From an uncultured bacterium (GTDB taxonomy: Bacteria > Actinomycetota > Coriobacteriia > Coriobacteriales > Coriobacteriaceae), in assembly GCA_905214525.1 (NCBI GenBank), contig CAJMMN010000008.1, positions 1 through 64,000 on the forward strand: a stretch of 64,000 nt of DNA. The letters run 5' to 3'. The position numbers and the translations under genes were made by a program. This document shows positions 27,870 through 37,552 of the stretch, in pieces (within the stretch, counting starts at the first letter, position 1; every line of letters starts with the position of its first letter). The notes beneath the pieces were generated by a model. That model worked only from the letters and a program-made list of their open reading frames with translations, was not told the origin of the DNA and made no database searches.

Positions 27870-27912
27870 CTTAGGGCCACGAAAGCGTCGCAGGTTGAGC
27901 ATAAGTCAGCGA

Positions 27913-28010
27913 AAACGCCCCTAAGCGAGCAAGGTGACGTGAAAGAGGAGGGAAGCGTACTTTGGTACGCGGCCGACGATTGAACGTCAGATTGCCGCTT
28001 AGGGGCGTTT
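27913..28010. repeat. 98-nt folded element flanked by a 15-bp inverted repeat
   Basis: Outer stem AAACGCCCCTAAGCG (27913-27927) with CGCTTAGGGGCGTTT (27996-28010). Inside, GCAA/TTGC (27929-27932, 27992-27995) and TGACGT/ACGTCA (27935-27940, 27984-27989) extend the helix, and GCGTAC/GTACGC (27955-27970) forms an inner hairpin. The segment GCAAGGTGACGTGAAAG recurs in changed form at 54298. Could be a structured RNA or a palindromic repeat. Confidence 0.65.
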
Positions 28011-28023
28011 GCAGCGTCGAGTA

Positions 28024-28049
28024 GTTACGCGGTTCGTAGAACCGCGTAA
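28024..28049 (-). terminator. Perfect hairpin after htpG
   Basis: GTTACGCGGTTC/GAACCGCGTAAC pair perfectly around a 2-3 nt loop, 8 bp after the htpG stop. There is no strong T-run, so termination is probable rather than certain. Confidence 0.5.
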
Positions 28050-28057
28050 CCCCCTAG

Positions 28058-30082
28058 TTACATCAGCTCGCAGACAGCCGCCGCGAAGGCAACGGGGTCC
28101 TCAGGCAGAATGCCCTCGACCAGCAGAGCCTGGTCATAGAGCAGACCGGAGTACTGCTTGATCTTGTCGGCGTCGCCTGCCTTCTGGGCAGCGACAAGCT
28201 TGTCAAAGACCGGGTGCTTGGCGTTGAGCTCGAGCACGCGCTGGCTCTTGGGCATACCGTCGGGCGCGCCCTCGGGTCCCTTCTGGAGCACCTTCTCCAT
28301 CTCGAGCGAAAGCGGACCCTCGGTGGTGATGCAAGCGGGGGCATCGGTCAGGCGCGCGGAGACGGCAACTTTCTCGACCTTGTCACCGAGCGCCTCCTTC
28401 ATGGCGCTAAAGAGGTCCTCGTTTTCCTTGGTGGCGTCCTCGGCCTCCTTCTTCTCGTCCTCGGTCGCCAGATCAAGATCGCCAGTCGCGACGTTCTTGA
28501 GCTCCAGGTGACGATCCTCGACCTCGGGCTCGGCACCGTCGGCAACGGCCTTCTCGGCAGCCTCGCGGGCGGCGTCGTCCTCGTAGATCTTAGGCATATC
28601 GGCGGCAACGTACTCACGCATAGCCTGGAACGTGAACTCATCCACATCCTGCGTCAGCAACAGCACGTCATAGCCGCGCTCGAGCACGCCCTTTACCACG
28701 GGCATCTTGGCCAAGCGCTCACGCGAGTCGCCGGCGGCGTAGTAGATGGCCTTCTGATCCTCGGGCATACCCTTGGCATACTCGGCCAGGGTAATCATCT
28801 TCTGTTCCTTGGCAGACCAGAACAGCAGCAGGTCGGCGAGCTCATCGGCCTTCATGCCATAGCTCGAGTAGATGCCGTACTTAAGACCGCGGCCAAAGTT
28901 CTCAAAGAACTTCTCGTAGGCCTCGCGATCGTTGTCACGCATATCCTCAAGGTCGGCGGTGATCTTCTTTTCCACACGCTTGGCAATAGCCTTAAGCTGA
29001 CGGTTCTGCTGCAGCGTCTCACGCGAGATGTTGAGCGACACGTCGGCAGAATCCACGACGCCACGGACAAAGTTGTAGTAGTCGGGCAGCAGGTCGTCGC
29101 ACTTCTCCATAATCAGCACGTTAGAGCTGTAGAGCGCCAGGCCCTTCTCGTAGTCCTTGCTGTACAGATCGAACGGGGCGCGACCCGGCACAAACAGCAG
29201 CGCATCGTACTCAAGCGTGCCCTCGGCGTGGAAGCTGATAGTGCGCGCGGGATCGTCAAAGTCGTGGAATGTGGACTTGTAGAACTCGTCGTAGTCCTTC
29301 TGCTCGACATCGGAGCTGCGTTTCTTCCAGATCGGTGTCATGGAATTGACGGTCTCGAGCTCCTGGTAGTCCTCGTACTCGGGCGTGTAGTCATCGCCAG
29401 CATCCTCGGGCTTGGGCTTCTGGCGGCTCTTGGACACCATCATCTGTATCGGGTAGCGCACATAGTTGCTGTACTGCTGAATCAGGCTCTTGAGGCCCCA
29501 CTCGGTCAGGAAGCGATCGTAGGTCTCGGCCTCGCCGTCGGCGTCGAGCTTCTCGTTCTCGCGCAGCGTCAGGATGACATCGGTGCCGTGCTCGGCGCGC
29601 TCGCCATCCTCGATGGTGTAGCCCTCAAGACCGTCGGACTCCCAAACGTGGGCGGTATCCTCGCCATAAGCGCGGCTGACAACCTTCACGTGGCTGGCGA
29701 CCATAAAGGCGGAGTAGAAACCCACGCCAAACTGACCGATGATGTCGACATCGGAACCCTGCTGCTCGGCGTTCTCGGTCTTAAACTCCTCGGAGCCGGA
29801 ATGGGCGATGGTGCCCAGATTGCGCTCGAGCTCCTCGGCGGTCATGCCAATGCCGTTATCCGAGATGGTAATGGTGCGGGCGTCTTTATCAAAGGAGACG
29901 CGAATAGCCAGGTCGCCCTGGTCGAGCTTGACGCTCGGGTCCTGCAGGCTCTTAAAGTTGAGCTTGTCGACGGCGTCGCTCGCGTTAGAGATAAGCTCGC
30001 GCAGGAAGATTTCCTTATTGGTGTAGATGGAGTTGATCATGAGGTCGAGCAGTTTTTTGCTCTCGGTCTTAAATTGACGCAT
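28058..30082 (-). CDS. htpG: Hsp90-type chaperone HtpG
   Basis: A 674-residue cytosolic ATP-dependent chaperone. The N-terminal ATP-binding (GHKL) domain shows LRELISNASDAVDK, ITISDNGIGM and IGQFGVGFYSAF. The middle domain (around IWKKRSSDV and VDSADVSLNISRETLQQNRQ) and the C-terminal dimerisation domain follow. It ends without a eukaryotic MEEVD tail, as expected. The ATG has GAAAGGA upstream. No CIRCE or HAIR operator was found in its leader. The C-terminal segment is acidic and longer than in E. coli. Confidence 0.96.
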   Translation of the reverse strand: MRQFKTESKKLLDLMINSIYTNKEIFLRELISNASDAVDKLNFKSLQDPSVKLDQGDLAIRVSFDKDARTITISDNGIGMTAEELERNLGTIAHSGSEEFKTENAEQQGSDVDIIGQFGVGFYSAFMVASHVKVVSRAYGEDTAHVWESDGLEGYTIEDGERAEHGTDVILTLRENEKLDADGEAETYDRFLTEWGLKSLIQQYSNYVRYPIQMMVSKSRQKPKPEDAGDDYTPEYEDYQELETVNSMTPIWKKRSSDVEQKDYDEFYKSTFHDFDDPARTISFHAEGTLEYDALLFVPGRAPFDLYSKDYEKGLALYSSNVLIMEKCDDLLPDYYNFVRGVVDSADVSLNISRETLQQNRQLKAIAKRVEKKITADLEDMRDNDREAYEKFFENFGRGLKYGIYSSYGMKADELADLLLFWSAKEQKMITLAEYAKGMPEDQKAIYYAAGDSRERLAKMPVVKGVLERGYDVLLLTQDVDEFTFQAMREYVAADMPKIYEDDAAREAAEKAVADGAEPEVEDRHLELKNVATGDLDLATEDEKKEAEDATKENEDLFSAMKEALGDKVEKVAVSARLTDAPACITTEGPLSLEMEKVLQKGPEGAPDGMPKSQRVLELNAKHPVFDKLVAAQKAGDADKIKQYSGLLYDQALLVEGILPEDPVAFAAAVCELM

Positions 30083-30284
30083 GTGCAGTCCTTTCGCGCT
30101 ACCCCCGTCCGCAAAAACGGCCCGGTTGCCCGAGCCGCATCGCAGACCTGCTATGTTCAGACTAAGATTTTATTACCCATTAGCGCGCATATATACATAC
30201 GGAATCGAAAAACTGTATGTCCAAACGCTCTGATGCGCCAATTGCCAAGGAGTGTCCCCAACTGCCGGCAGAAAAGGAACGTCC

Positions 30285-30788
30285 CTATCTGCCACCCTCG
30301 ACCCGTTTGGCCATCCAGGCATGGGGCTGGCCCTCGTCTTCATAGTCCACCGGGGCAATTTGCGTGTAGCCCGCCTTTGCATAGAGCGGCAGCACGTATT
30401 CCTGAGCATGCAGCTTAATGAGCTTAGCGCCGGCATCGCGTGCACACGCACCACTGGCCTCAACGATCGCACTCGCCAAACCACGACGACGCATAGCCGG
30501 CAGCACGGCGACGCGCCCCATAATGTAGGTCTCCCCCGCTGCGACGCCTTCGTCCAAGTCGCACGCCGGCGACACCGGAGCCTCTGCGTCAGCCGCGCGC
30601 TCAAGCTCTTCGGGAAACACGCGCGAGCAACCGGCAAGCTCGCCGTCTACATAGAGCGTCACATGAATGCAGTTCGGATCCTCGTCGATAGCGTCGAACT
30701 CATTCTCGTAGCCCTGCTCGTCCATAAAAACGACGCGGCGCACCAACGCCGCGTCATCAAAGCATCCCGTCTTAAGTTGGATATCCAT
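30285..30788 (-). CDS. GNAT family N-acetyltransferase (ElaA-like)
   Basis: A 167-residue acetyltransferase. The acetyl-CoA loop is visible as VLPAMRRRGLASAIVEA, followed by LHAQEYVLPLYAKAGY, the C-terminal GNAT strand-helix. FMDEQGYENEFDAIDEDPNCIHV resembles ElaA proteins. The start is ATG 30788 with AAAGGG upstream, not the in-frame ATG six codons earlier. It follows the CpsB-like gene by 39 bp and may be co-transcribed with it, but there is no reason from sequence to link it to capsule. Substrate unknown. Confidence 0.87.
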   Translation of the reverse strand: MDIQLKTGCFDDAALVRRVVFMDEQGYENEFDAIDEDPNCIHVTLYVDGELAGCSRVFPEELERAADAEAPVSPACDLDEGVAAGETYIMGRVAVLPAMRRRGLASAIVEASGACARDAGAKLIKLHAQEYVLPLYAKAGYTQIAPVDYEDEGQPHAWMAKRVEGGR

Positions 30789-30827
30789 GGCTGCCCTTTC
30801 ATTCAATGCGAACGTTAGGGACAGATT

Positions 30828-31478
30828 TTAGCGAAAATGAGCTCCGCGCACGCTAAACTTCGCGCGAGCCTTCGCCAGGCAATCGTAATGACCCACGTTA
30901 TGGGCATCGCTCGCGATGAAGCTGTACAGGTTCTGATCGAACAGGCGCTGTGCCGGCTTTTTCTCGCGACCAAAGCGACCGCCGGCAATAAAGTCCGCCG
31001 AAGCCTGCAGCTTGCAGCCCATATCGACCAGGCGCTCCGCCACGCTTACATCCTTTTGAACCGCACGATAGCGCTCAGGATGAGCGATGATCACCTGGTA
31101 GCCACGGCACTGCAAATCGTAAATCGTGTTCTCGTACTCTCTAAACGCATACGCATCGGCATGCGTCGAAAGCTCGAGCAGAAACTCGTTGGTCCCATCG
31201 AAATGCAAGTGATCCGCGGCATCGATACCAAGCTCAACGAGCTTTCGATGGTTGACCTCGAAGCCCATCTGGAGCGGAAAACCGTCAGCGTTATCGCGCA
31301 GCAGCTCAAAGGCATCCCACATCTTGTCGTAATCAAAATAGGGATCACGGCAGTGAGGAGTGCAAACGATTCTGGTTACACCGGCCCGCTTGGCAGCCTC
31401 GAGCATCGCCAAGCTCTCTTCGAGATCGGCGGCGCCGTCGTCTACACCCGGCAAGATATGGCAATGAATGTCACGCAT
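30828..31478 (-). CDS. CpsB/Wzh-type tyrosine phosphatase (PHP family)
   Basis: A 216-residue manganese-dependent protein-tyrosine phosphatase of the PHP superfamily. It starts MRDIHCHILPGVDDGA, the first metal-binding motif, and has CTPHCRDPYF, GFEVNH, IIAHPERYR and ASDAHNVGH as later ones. In streptococci CpsB removes phosphate from the Tyr-rich tail of CpsD. Here it lies 17 bp after the CpsD-like kinase gene, consistent with this job. It is shorter than CpsB of pneumococcus (about 243 residues), mainly at the C-terminus. Confidence 0.9.
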   Translation of the reverse strand: MRDIHCHILPGVDDGAADLEESLAMLEAAKRAGVTRIVCTPHCRDPYFDYDKMWDAFELLRDNADGFPLQMGFEVNHRKLVELGIDAADHLHFDGTNEFLLELSTHADAYAFREYENTIYDLQCRGYQVIIAHPERYRAVQKDVSVAERLVDMGCKLQASADFIAGGRFGREKKPAQRLFDQNLYSFIASDAHNVGHYDCLAKARAKFSVRGAHFR

Positions 31479-31495
31479 AGGTCAGCCTTAATCAA

Positions 31496-32233
31496 CTAAA
31501 CGTTTGCTCGGTTGGTGAAGATGCCCTTTTTGGAAGTGCCCTGATCGTCGGAGCCCTTCTTAACCTTCTTACCGTCCTTGGTGTAGTAAGAATAGTAGTA
31601 CTCGCTGGTCTCGGTCTCACAGTAATTCATGACGGTACCGATGAGCTTGACCTTCTCGGACTTCTTAAGCTGACCGATGGCGTTGAGCGCCTCCTCGCGC
31701 TTGGTGAAATCCTCACGCACGACAAAAAGCGCACCGTCGGTCAGACTTGCGATCTCGGCAGCATCGATGAAGGTGCCGACCGGGGGAGCATCGAAGATGA
31801 CGTACTGGAACTTGGCGGACAGTGCCTTTACCAGCTTGGCAAAGCGATGGGAGACGATGATGTCGGCAGGATTGGGAATGTGCGGCTCGGCATCGAGGAA
31901 GTAGAAGTTCTTCTGACCCGTCTCGACAATCGCCTGGTCGATAGAAACCTGCTCGGACAGGACTGCATAGAGTCCGCCGCGGGAGCGGACGCCGAGCATA
32001 TCGGCAAGGGACCTGCGACGCATATCAGCCTCGACCAGCAGGACACTCTTGCCGCTCGTGGCGATTGCCTGAGCAAGGTTAATGGAAACCGTAGACTTGC
32101 CCTCGTTGGGAATCGAGGAGGTAACGGTGATGGTGCGAATGGGGTCATCCACGCTCGCAAAGCGGATGTTGGCCAGAAGGGTCTTGGCGGCATTCTGCAC
32201 AACGAGCTTATCGGTGTTCTTTGCCTTAGCCAT
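31496..32233 (-). CDS. CpsD/CapB-type bacterial tyrosine kinase
   Basis: A 245-residue cytoplasmic BY-kinase. Walker A is SSIPNEGKSTVSIN, Walker A' is VLLVEADMRRRS and Walker B is YVIFDAPPVGT. A Tyr cluster near the end (ETSEYYYSYYT) is the expected autophosphorylation site. In Gram-positive bacteria it needs a separate membrane activator, here the CpsC-like protein encoded 2 bp upstream. Together with the CpsB-like phosphatase it forms a complete phosphorylation cycle for polysaccharide chain control. Confidence 0.92.
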   Translation of the reverse strand: MAKAKNTDKLVVQNAAKTLLANIRFASVDDPIRTITVTSSIPNEGKSTVSINLAQAIATSGKSVLLVEADMRRRSLADMLGVRSRGGLYAVLSEQVSIDQAIVETGQKNFYFLDAEPHIPNPADIIVSHRFAKLVKALSAKFQYVIFDAPPVGTFIDAAEIASLTDGALFVVREDFTKREEALNAIGQLKKSEKVKLIGTVMNYCETETSEYYYSYYTKDGKKVKKGSDDQGTSKKGIFTNRANV

Positions 32234-32235
32234 GC

Positions 32236-32892
32236 CTATTTACCACCTTTCATAGCCGGAATTCGGCCAACAACGGGAATACCCAGGAGCTCTTCTGCCT
32301 CTTCGGCACCGCGGATGCGGGTATTGAGCATGTCTGCCAAAACGACATAGGCAACTGCGATAAAGATACCGGCGAGGAACGCGACGGCAATATACAGCGT
32401 GCGCTTGGGGCCGCTGGGGGCTTCGGGGGTCTTAGCCTCGTCGATAACGTTGATGCTCTGGGCAGCGCCGACGTTCTGAGCGACCGTACTCACCGAGCTG
32501 GCAATGGCCTTTGCGACCTCAGCCGTCTCCTTGGCATCGGTGCCGGTAACCGAAAGCGTAATGACACGCGTGGTGGTCTCGGAGGAAACAGACACCTTGT
32601 AGTCATCCAGATCGGTAAGGCCCAGTTCTTTGGCGGCGCCGCTCTTAACGCTATCGCTATCCAGCAGCGTGGCGATATCGTTGGAAAGCATCTGGCTCGC
32701 CGAGAGATCGTTGTAGCTCATCTGACCGCTATCGTCGGTCTTGGCGAGAATGTACATGCTCGTCGTCGCGGTATAGGTGTTGTCCATCGCAACGAAGGAC
32801 ACGATGCCCATGGCGATCGCGCAGACCACCGGAAGGGTGATGACCAGCTTGAGGTGCTTCTTCAGCAGCTGGAACAGTTCGAGAAGGGTCAT
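32236..32892 (-). CDS. CpsC/Wzz-type chain length determinant and kinase activator
   Basis: A 218-residue membrane protein with two helices near its ends (about 20-40 and 170-190) and an outer loop between them. The N-terminus TLLELFQLLKKHLKLVITLP and the second-helix region with SGPKRTLYIAVAFLAGIF are typical of the Wzz/CapA group. Its short cytoplasmic tail activates the BY-kinase. First gene of the CpsC-CpsD-CpsB set; AAAGG is upstream of the ATG. No polymerase, flippase or glycosyltransferase lies in the window, so the polysaccharide it controls is made elsewhere. Confidence 0.9.
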   Translation of the reverse strand: MTLLELFQLLKKHLKLVITLPVVCAIAMGIVSFVAMDNTYTATTSMYILAKTDDSGQMSYNDLSASQMLSNDIATLLDSDSVKSGAAKELGLTDLDDYKVSVSSETTTRVITLSVTGTDAKETAEVAKAIASSVSTVAQNVGAAQSINVIDEAKTPEAPSGPKRTLYIAVAFLAGIFIAVAYVVLADMLNTRIRGAEEAEELLGIPVVGRIPAMKGGK

Positions 32893-33033
32893 GCAGCTTG
32901 CCTTTCATTTCCCCAGTTCGGATTGACAAAACTGTCCGTATGTTATCGCATCTTTTTACCGAGACCAAACTCTATACATAAGAAACAGGCTCTCCTGTAA
33001 AAATGTCGGAAGCAATCGTAAAATTGCACAACA

Positions 33034-33062
33034 ACGCCGCACCCGAAAGTCAAATGCGGCGT
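33034..33062 (-). terminator. Terminator after phoR
   Basis: Stem ACGCCGCA/TGCGGCGT (33034-33041 with 33055-33062), 26 bp past the phoR stop, followed by a GT-rich tail rather than a clear T-run. Confidence 0.55.
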
Positions 33063-33087
33063 CTACATCAATATCTATGTTGTATCG

Positions 33088-34512
33088 CTATGCGAATGGC
33101 TCGTCCTGCTGTATGGGAAACGTCACCGTAATGGTGGTTCCCACGCCCAACTCACTCGACAGATCGAGCGTGGCGTGATGATACAGGGCCGCATGCTTGA
33201 CAATGGCAAGCCCCAGGCCGGTTCCGCCGCGTGCCTTGGACCTACTCTTGTCCACGCGATAGAACCGCTCAAATACCTTGCCCTGTTCTTCAGGCGCGAT
33301 ACCGATTCCCGTGTCGGCGACAGCGAGGAACGGATGGTCTTCGTCGTTGGTGCCGCACTGCAACGTAACCGTACCGCCGGGTCGATTGTAGCGGATGGCG
33401 TTGCTTGCCAGATTATAGATGAGCTCGTCGATCAAGCGCGACACGCCTTCGATGACCACAGGCTTGGTCTCATGACTTATCGTCACATTCGCTTGACGGG
33501 CGACCTGTTCAAGACGCTGCTCAACCGCGTAGATCGCACGCGAGAGCTCAATAGGCTCCGTGGAACCAATGGGCACTGTCTCGCCTTCAGTCGCACGTTC
33601 GGCCTCGTCCAAGTTAGACAGCGTAAGGATGTCGTTGACAAGCGCTGCCAAGCGGCCCGCCTCACGATAGATGCGACCGCCAAAGTTGCGCAGGTCGTCC
33701 TCGCCCTCGACCATGCCATTTGCGATGAGCTCGGCATAGCCCGAAATCGCCGTAAGCGGCGTCTTGAGCTCATGGGTGATATTCGCCGTGAACTCGCGGC
33801 GCATACGGTCGTTGTCCGCTAGCACCGCCATTTGGCGCTTGAGTTCCTGGCGCTGCGACTCGATACGCTCAAGCATGGGGACCATCTCGGCATAGGCGTG
33901 CTCATAGCTACGGCGCGGGTGGTCCAAATCCACCTCTTGCAACGGCGCGATGATGGCACGGGACTCGCGGCGCGCCATGAAAAACGAGAGTACCGCACCC
34001 GCTGCTGCGATAAGCAGCATCGGTGCCACCATCGACAGCAAAATCGCCGCAACGCCAGGCTGGGCCTGCGCCAAGCGGACAACCTGGCCGTTATCAAGGG
34101 CGACGGCGCGATACAGCATAATCTCGTCGAGCGTAGAGCTTGCGCGCTCCGCGGAACCCGAACCACTCTCAAAGGCCTCGATGACCTCGGGGCGATCGCC
34201 ATGGTTGGGCAGTGTGGAAGGCGACGCCTCGTTGTCGTAGGCAACCGATCCATCCTTGTTAATCAGCGTGATGCGTAAGTCCTCGCGATCGAGGCTACGC
34301 AAGAACGGGATGGGCTCCTGCTGCTCGTCGAGGGCGGCAGCAATGAGCTCGGTTTCCTGCGCCAGATTGGCACTCGTGGCATCCGCCAAGGTGTTTTGCA
34401 CAAAGAACGCACCCAGCACCGTAAACGCCACGATAACCGCCATGGCGCAGACAAAGATCGTCACAAAAACGCGGTGCGACAGCGTATATTTTCCCTGGGG
34501 GGCGAAGACCAC
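33088..34512 (-). CDS. phoR: Sensor histidine kinase, PhoR-like
   Basis: A 474-residue membrane kinase. One helix near residues 13-38, an outer sensor region of about 110 residues, a second helix (around VAAILLSMVAPMLLIAAAGA), then the HisKA region with phospho-acceptor His in FTANITHELKTPLTAISGY and the ATPase domain with N box, DTGIGI and GGTGLGLAIVK. Start is GTG 34512, 3 bp after the phoP stop, with GGAGGAG overlapping that stop. The partner regulator and the pstB gene upstream point to phosphate sensing; this is inferred from context. Confidence 0.87.
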   Translation of the reverse strand: MVFAPQGKYTLSHRVFVTIFVCAMAVIVAFTVLGAFFVQNTLADATSANLAQETELIAAALDEQQEPIPFLRSLDREDLRITLINKDGSVAYDNEASPSTLPNHGDRPEVIEAFESGSGSAERASSTLDEIMLYRAVALDNGQVVRLAQAQPGVAAILLSMVAPMLLIAAAGAVLSFFMARRESRAIIAPLQEVDLDHPRRSYEHAYAEMVPMLERIESQRQELKRQMAVLADNDRMRREFTANITHELKTPLTAISGYAELIANGMVEGEDDLRNFGGRIYREAGRLAALVNDILTLSNLDEAERATEGETVPIGSTEPIELSRAIYAVEQRLEQVARQANVTISHETKPVVIEGVSRLIDELIYNLASNAIRYNRPGGTVTLQCGTNDEDHPFLAVADTGIGIAPEEQGKVFERFYRVDKSRSKARGGTGLGLAIVKHAALYHHATLDLSSELGVGTTITVTFPIQQDEPFA

Positions 34513-34515
34513 GGG

Positions 34516-35244
34516 TTACTCCTCCGATGCGGTGGCCGCGGTGCCGTCACCTTCGGCACCATCACCGGCAGAAGGCTCGGCCAAGCGGTAGCCCACGCCG
34601 CGCACGGTCTCGATGGCGCCGGCATGCTCGCCCAGTTTTTGGCGAAGCGTCTGCACGTGCACGTCAACGGTGCGCGAACCGCCGTCGAAGTCCCAGCCCC
34701 ACACGCTCTGCAGCAACGACTCGCGGGTAAAAACCACGCCGGGCTTGCGCATGAGGTACTCGAGCAGGTCGAACTCGCGCAGGGTGAGCTTAAGCGGCTC
34801 GCCGGCAACGGTCACCTCGCGATGGCTGGGCGAGAGCACGATGTCGCCCACGCTGAGCACATCGCTCGCCTGCTTGACCATGCCGCCGCGACGCAGCAGT
34901 GCGCGACAGCGGCTCGCAAGCTCCATGAGCGAGAAGGGTTTAGTCAGGTAATCGTCGGCACCGCCATCGAGCGCCATGACCTTATCGAGCTCGGTGTCCT
35001 TGGCGGTAAGCATCATGATGGGCACCGTCGCCGTCAGGCGGTCGGCACGCAGGCGACGCATAATCGCCAGGCCATCGGTGTCGGGCAGCATGATATCAAG
35101 CAGCACAGCATCGGGCACCCGTCGCGCCACGGCGGCCTTAAACTCGCCGTCGCACGAAAAGCCCTCGGCCTCGATTCCCTGCTTGCGCAGCGCATAGACC
35201 GTCAAATCCCTGATGTTGTCATCGTCCTCGACGTAATAGATCAT
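34516..35244 (-). CDS. phoP: Response regulator, OmpR/PhoB type
   Basis: A 242-residue regulator: receiver domain with VEDDD at the start, phospho-acceptor Asp in AVLLDIMLPDTDG and Lys in DDYLTKPFS, then a winged-helix DNA-binding domain with LTLREFDLLEYL and RTVDVHVQTLRQKLG. About 20 extra Gly/Ala/Glu-rich residues end the protein. Start ATG 35244 with AAAGGGG upstream. It follows pstB by 64 bp and overlaps the control of phoR, so it likely governs phosphate uptake. I saw no convincing Pho box. Confidence 0.88.
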   Translation of the reverse strand: MIYYVEDDDNIRDLTVYALRKQGIEAEGFSCDGEFKAAVARRVPDAVLLDIMLPDTDGLAIMRRLRADRLTATVPIMMLTAKDTELDKVMALDGGADDYLTKPFSLMELASRCRALLRRGGMVKQASDVLSVGDIVLSPSHREVTVAGEPLKLTLREFDLLEYLMRKPGVVFTRESLLQSVWGWDFDGGSRTVDVHVQTLRQKLGEHAGAIETVRGVGYRLAEPSAGDGAEGDGTAATASEE

Positions 35245-35308
35245 GTTGAACCCCTTTGCGGCCGGCATGACCGCATCTTAACCCTAAAGGTACCTTTACT
35301 AGATGGTA

Positions 35309-36184
<876 letters not shown>

Positions 36185-36287
36185 ACCGCATACCTCCACA
36201 TCGATATCAATTCAGCAGTATCGATAGTAGGAATCGCGGCTCATATGCACGTGAGCGCATTGTCAAGTGTTTGTAAGGGCACGCTGG

Positions 36288-37526
36288 CTATGCGGCGGGC
36301 AGCTCGATGGTGAATATCGTGTGTTCGGGCGTCGATTCACATGCAACGGCACCACCGTGTGCCGCGATGATCTCCTTGGCAATAGCAAGGCCCAGACCGG
36401 CACCACCGCGATTGGTCGCACGCGCCGCATCCAGGCGATAGAACTTCTCAAAGATCACCTTGAGCTTTGCCTCAGGGATGGGATCGCCCTGATTGATAAA
36501 GCGCACGCGCACGCCACCGTCGTCCCGGCGTCTGGCCTCGATCGTGATGGTCGAGCCCTCATAGCTATAGGCAATAGCGTTTTTCATGATGTTGTTGAAC
36601 ACGCGAGCCATCTTGTCGCCATCCACGAGCACCGTCAGGTCCTCGCGAATATCAACTTGGACTTCCTTATGTTGCTCGTTGAGGATGGGATAGAACTCGT
36701 CAGCCACCTGAGCCAGCAGCAACCCCAGATCAACATAGCCGCGCGTGAGCACGATATCGTGGAAGTCAAAGCGCGTGATATCGAAGAACTCCTCGATGAG
36801 CGTATCGAGCCGGTGCGCCTTGTCGAGCGCCACGCCCGTAAAGTGCGCACGTTGCTCAACCGGCAGCTCAGGAGCTTCTTGCAGCAGCGAAAGATAGCCC
36901 ACCACACTGGCAAGCGGGGTGCGTAGGTCATGTGCCAAGTACGTGACCAGATCGTCCTTGCGATGCGACTCGTCACGCAGAGCTTGCTGCACCTTGCGCT
37001 CACGGTCACGCACGCGGTTAAGGGCGCCCTCGACCTCCAAGAAGTCGCCGTCGATGTTGTCCCAGGTGTCGGGGTGATCGATCAGGCGATCTTGAATACG
37101 AGCGGCCAGCACACAATCGGCATGCTGCTCGCCCTGTTCGTAGCCCTGGTAGTACAGGGCGCGGCCGCACAAGAACAGCACGCACGCGGCAAGCGCCAGC
37201 ACAAAGCCAAGCATGTTGAATACAAAGCCGGCATCGAACAGCACCGGCCCTTCGATGCCGCCGAGCGCCATGGCGCCAATCGCCAACGTCATGGCCCACG
37301 CGGCGCCGCCAATCACCATGCAGCGGCGCACGATCTCAAATCGATCGATTAGCAAAAAGCCGACAAGCAGCACCGCCAAGATTCCAGCGATGTTGTCGAT
37401 GCCAATCAGCAGCAGGGTCAGCAAAAAGAGCAGCACCGTTGCAAGCGCGCGGTTGTCGACGACCGACCTCACGTATTCAAAGAGTCGATCGGGCACCTCG
37501 AACGCTTGCCTATCGTCTTTTGTCAT
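36288..37526 (-). CDS. Sensor histidine kinase, VanS-like
   Basis: A 412-residue kinase with four to five closely packed N-terminal helices (about 28-150) and almost no outer loop, so it likely senses within the membrane. The HisKA motif is YLAHDLRTPLASVVGYLSLL, with His as acceptor. The ATPase domain shows the N box in NNIMKNAIAYS and the G boxes in GGAGLGLAIAKEII. Start ATG 37526 with GAGGATC upstream. It forms a pair with the response regulator gene 26 bp upstream. The catalytic part resembles VanS and SaeS-like kinases. Its signal is unknown. Confidence 0.86.
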   Translation of the reverse strand: MTKDDRQAFEVPDRLFEYVRSVVDNRALATVLLFLLTLLLIGIDNIAGILAVLLVGFLLIDRFEIVRRCMVIGGAAWAMTLAIGAMALGGIEGPVLFDAGFVFNMLGFVLALAACVLFLCGRALYYQGYEQGEQHADCVLAARIQDRLIDHPDTWDNIDGDFLEVEGALNRVRDRERKVQQALRDESHRKDDLVTYLAHDLRTPLASVVGYLSLLQEAPELPVEQRAHFTGVALDKAHRLDTLIEEFFDITRFDFHDIVLTRGYVDLGLLLAQVADEFYPILNEQHKEVQVDIREDLTVLVDGDKMARVFNNIMKNAIAYSYEGSTITIEARRRDDGGVRVRFINQGDPIPEAKLKVIFEKFYRLDAARATNRGGAGLGLAIAKEIIAAHGGAVACESTPEHTIFTIELPAA

Positions 37527-37552
37527 ATCAAGATCCTCACAAGCGAAAAGCG

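Noticed and set aside
30083..30180. CIRCE or HAIR operator for htpG.
   Set aside because: No TTAGCACTC-type inverted repeat was found in the leader.
36185..36287. Pho box upstream of pstB.
   Set aside because: A TTACAA...TTGACA pair is present but the spacing and sequence do not convincingly fit a known Pho box.
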